Shown here: positions 6,625 through 8,240 of the stretch, piece by piece
How the letters are laid out: each line of letters begins with the position of its first letter
Position numbering within the stretch: position 1 is the stretch's first letter
Origin: Sandaracinaceae bacterium
Lineage (GTDB): Bacteria > Myxococcota_A > Polyangia > Polyangiales > Sandaracinaceae
Length of the DNA: 8,240 nt
Direction: 5' to 3'
NCBI GenBank assembly: GCA_025056955.1
Contig: JANWYL010000129.1
Span: 1 to 8,240 of the forward strand
Program-made: the position numbers and the translations under genes
Notes under the pieces: generated by a model
The model's database searches: none
Seen by the model: only the letters and a program-made list of their open reading frames with translations
What the model was told of the DNA's origin: nothing

Positions 6625-7971
6625 TCAACTTGGTGCATGAGATGGAGAGATGAGGTGATGCCTGCTAGGAATTTCAACGCAAATCCTCAATCCTTTTGGG
6701 TGGCGGGTGCCGATTTCCACTTTACCTCCCAAAATCTCCGCCCTTTCTCTCATTCCACCCAGGCCATGCCCGCTCCACTTGTTGGGTGAGTCACCATCAC
6801 CCATTTCAAAATCACCGTCATCTTCAATGGTCAGGTTGATGTGGTTGTTTTTTTCTATGATGGTGATCCAGAGCGTTTTTGCACCTCTGGCATGACGAGC
6901 CACGTTGGTCATCGCTTCTTGGACAATCCGATACAGCGCGGTTTCAACCGTTGTGGGGAGGCGCTCCTTGATGGTGATTTCACAGTGCACATCCAGCAGT
7001 TTCCCAAGTTGCAGGTGTTCCATGAGGTGGTTGATCGCACCGGTAAGGCCAAGGTCATCAAGCACTGCAGGGCGGAGTCTGGCAATCGAGCGCCGCAACT
7101 CTTCGATTGCCAACTCGACTTGGGTGGAGATGCCTTCAATGCCACGCACAAAGTGAGGAAGGTGCTCGCTCGATAGGCCTCCGCTCATGAGGGCTTGGCT
7201 TTTCAATACCTCTGCTTGGATGCGGATGGCTGCCAGTGCCTGGGCCACGCTGTCATGGAGATCGCGGGCAATCCCCTTACGTTCTTCTTCTTGGAGAGCG
7301 AGTGCGGCGAGGCGAAGCCCATGCACCCTTTCCTCTGCATTCCGCTCGGCGAGTTGATGGATGAGCTCCGCAATGCGCGACTCTGCTTTTTGAGCGTTTC
7401 GAAGGGCCACCCGATGGACAAGGGAGGCGAGCACTGCTGAGAGCATCCCAAAGAGCGCAAGGAGATTGAGGGCCTCGCGGCGCACCCGAGAAGGGGTCGA
7501 GGCGACCCACACTGCCCCCACTTCCTCCCCACCCACGACGAGGGGCGCGTGCGTCCAAATCAAAGGCCCTTGAGAGGGCTTTTTCGCATTTTCATCGATT
7601 GGGATCCCCTCTTCGTCAATCACGTCGATCCGCACAAGATCCACACGGCTTTGGAAGTGCCTGAGGTGATCGACGATTTTGATGAGGTCATAGCGCCAAA
7701 GAACCGGTTGCTCTTCGGCGATCCGAGCGAGCACCTGTGCAGCTTCCGTGGCAAGGGAGCTTGCGCGTTCGCGGAGCTCGCGCATTTCAACCACATAAAA
7801 AGCAAGGGGTGGTGCCGCGCTTAGCAAAAAAGCCCAAAGCCAAAGCAAAGGGGTGATTTGTTTGCGGATGGCCTTGGCGATCGCATCGCGATCGTCCAAG
7901 CCTGTCAATTTTGTTTTCGTTGAGTCTGTCACACTTTTCAAAGGTGTGGGTGAATCAACTGGGGAAGGCAT
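6625..7971 (-). CDS. Membrane sensor histidine kinase, NarL/DegS class
   Basis: This 448-residue inner-membrane sensor autophosphorylates on His and passes the phosphate to a LuxR-type response regulator. TM1 is about 40-61 and TM2 about 166-187. They enclose a periplasmic domain of some 100 residues (62-163) with a PVLWRYD helix and a GEEVGAVWVAS strand region, like a small Cache or CHASE8-type sensor (inference). A coiled linker (188-225) leads to the HisKA_3 dimerisation domain with IARDLHDSVAQ and phospho-acceptor His239. The HATPase_c domain has the N-box EAMTNVARHA (Asn356), IEDDGD (Asp384/Asp385) and GHGLGGMRERAEILGG (401-416). The final dozen residues (from about 437) look like an unstructured tail. 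ATG 7971 lies 11 nt after the stop of the upstream gene and has no clear ribosome binding site, so it probably depends on coupling; a downstream start is possible. No response regulator is adjacent, so partner and signal are unknown. Confidence 0.93.
   Translation of the reverse strand: MPSPVDSPTPLKSVTDSTKTKLTGLDDRDAIAKAIRKQITPLLWLWAFLLSAAPPLAFYVVEMRELRERASSLATEAAQVLARIAEEQPVLWRYDLIKIVDHLRHFQSRVDLVRIDVIDEEGIPIDENAKKPSQGPLIWTHAPLVVGGEEVGAVWVASTPSRVRREALNLLALFGMLSAVLASLVHRVALRNAQKAESRIAELIHQLAERNAEERVHGLRLAALALQEEERKGIARDLHDSVAQALAAIRIQAEVLKSQALMSGGLSSEHLPHFVRGIEGISTQVELAIEELRRSIARLRPAVLDDLGLTGAINHLMEHLQLGKLLDVHCEITIKERLPTTVETALYRIVQEAMTNVARHARGAKTLWITIIEKNNHINLTIEDDGDFEMGDGDSPNKWSGHGLGGMRERAEILGGKVEIGTRHPKGLRICVEIPSRHHLISPSHAPS
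7870..7902. repeat. Inverted repeat in the 5' part of the kinase gene
   Basis: CGATCGC (7878-7884) and GCGATCG (7888-7894) form a perfect 7-bp stem with loop ATC. After a bulged T7895 the stem continues as CTTGG (7873-7877) with CCAAG (7896-7900). After bulged C7872 it continues as GG (7870-7871) with CC (7901-7902). This gives about 14 bp with two single-base bulges, all within codons near 24-34 of the kinase (GLDDRDAIAKA). Confidence 0.75.
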
Positions 7972-7982
7972 GGTGATTGGCG

Positions 7983-8240
7983 TTATGGCTGCTTCCGATC
8001 CAGGTGATTTGAAGGGTGATCGAAGGGCCAGGGCAAGGCACCCATCGAGACGATGATTTGCCTTCCCTTCTCCGATCGCGAAAACTCGATGAAGCGCACG
8101 GCGAGTTCGTCGATGGGTTCAAGCGCCACAAAGGAAAGCTCCTTGAAAAAAGGGTAGGTGCCATCTCGAACACCCTCTGGAGAGGGTAAGCGGCCGTCAA
8201 TCGCAACGATGCGTGCTGTCGGCGCTTCGACCCGCACCTG
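7983..8240 (-). CDS. PstS-like substrate-binding protein, C-terminal end
   Basis: Only the last 85 residues are in the window; the gene begins beyond 8240 and its frame is open at the edge. It ends at TAA (7985-7983). The pattern matches the C-terminus of phosphate-type periplasmic binding proteins. ARIVAIDGRLPSPEGVRDG resembles the usual V-x-A-I-D-G-x-x-P-[ST]-x-E-N-V segment. It is followed by YPFFKELSFVAL (the usual YP-x-x-R-x-L-Y strand), AVRFIEFSRSEKGRQII (usual FI-x-F-x-x-S-x-E-G-Q-x-I-I) and GALP near the end. Such proteins bind phosphate or a similar oxyanion in the periplasm for an ABC importer or for a sensor. The hydrophilic tail after GALP is about 15 residues longer than usual. 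The gene is 11 nt upstream of the histidine kinase on the same strand, so the two are probably co-transcribed. The signal peptide and phosphate-contact residues lie outside the window, so the ligand is uncertain. Confidence 0.78.
   Translation of the reverse strand, partial: QVRVEAPTARIVAIDGRLPSPEGVRDGTYPFFKELSFVALEPIDELAVRFIEFSRSEKGRQIIVSMGALPWPFDHPSNHLDRKQP

Noticed and set aside
5543..6628. 361-codon - strand frame covering the spacer, the tRNA and part of the GH1 gene
   Set aside because: It crosses a perfect tRNA in antisense and the coding part of GH1. Its openness in the spacer is explained by G-poor - strand sequence that lacks TAG and TGA.
1..8240. CRISPR array, insertion sequence, toxin-antitoxin or phage genes
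   Set aside because: No regularly spaced direct repeats, transposase or integrase motifs, or paired small genes were seen on either strand.

Overview
The window looks like ordinary chromosomal DNA from a Gram-negative bacterium, most likely a member of the former Deltaproteobacteria (Myxococcota or Bradymonadales type). This is inferred from three things: a very long TPR protein, a small TPR protein of a type I associate with myxobacteria, and a lipoprotein whose N-terminus is rich in Asp and Gly. The protein families are clear, but the taxonomy is inference. I see no insertion sequence, CRISPR array or phage gene.

Positions 1-6139 (+ strand) hold a tightly packed gene row that reads as one operon. 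It contains a giant TPR-repeat protein (5' end outside the window), hypoxanthine phosphoribosyltransferase, a 109-residue TPR protein and a glycoside hydrolase family 1 lipoprotein. The junctions are an 8-nt gap, a GTGA overlap and an ATGA overlap, and the last two starts have strong ribosome binding sites. The tight packing points to co-transcription, but no shared pathway is obvious: purine salvage sits between two TPR proteins and a secreted beta-glycosidase-like enzyme.

Positions 6140-6259 hold a tRNA-Thr(CGU) gene with its own well-formed sigma-70-type promoter, placed directly after the stop codon of the glycosidase gene. Positions 6260-6624 are non-coding as far as I can see and carry a strong G-over-C strand bias.

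Positions 6625-8240 (- strand, convergent with the operon) hold a two-gene unit: the C-terminal end of a PstS-like phosphate-type substrate-binding protein, followed 11 nt later by a membrane-bound NarL/DegS-class histidine kinase. No response regulator lies in the window.

I did not find a clearly new defence or mobile system. The most notable items are the substrate-binding protein/NarL-class kinase pair, the surface-lipoprotein GH1 with extra cysteines and a calcium-loop-like insertion, the skewed spacer after the tRNA, and a long inverted repeat inside the kinase gene.
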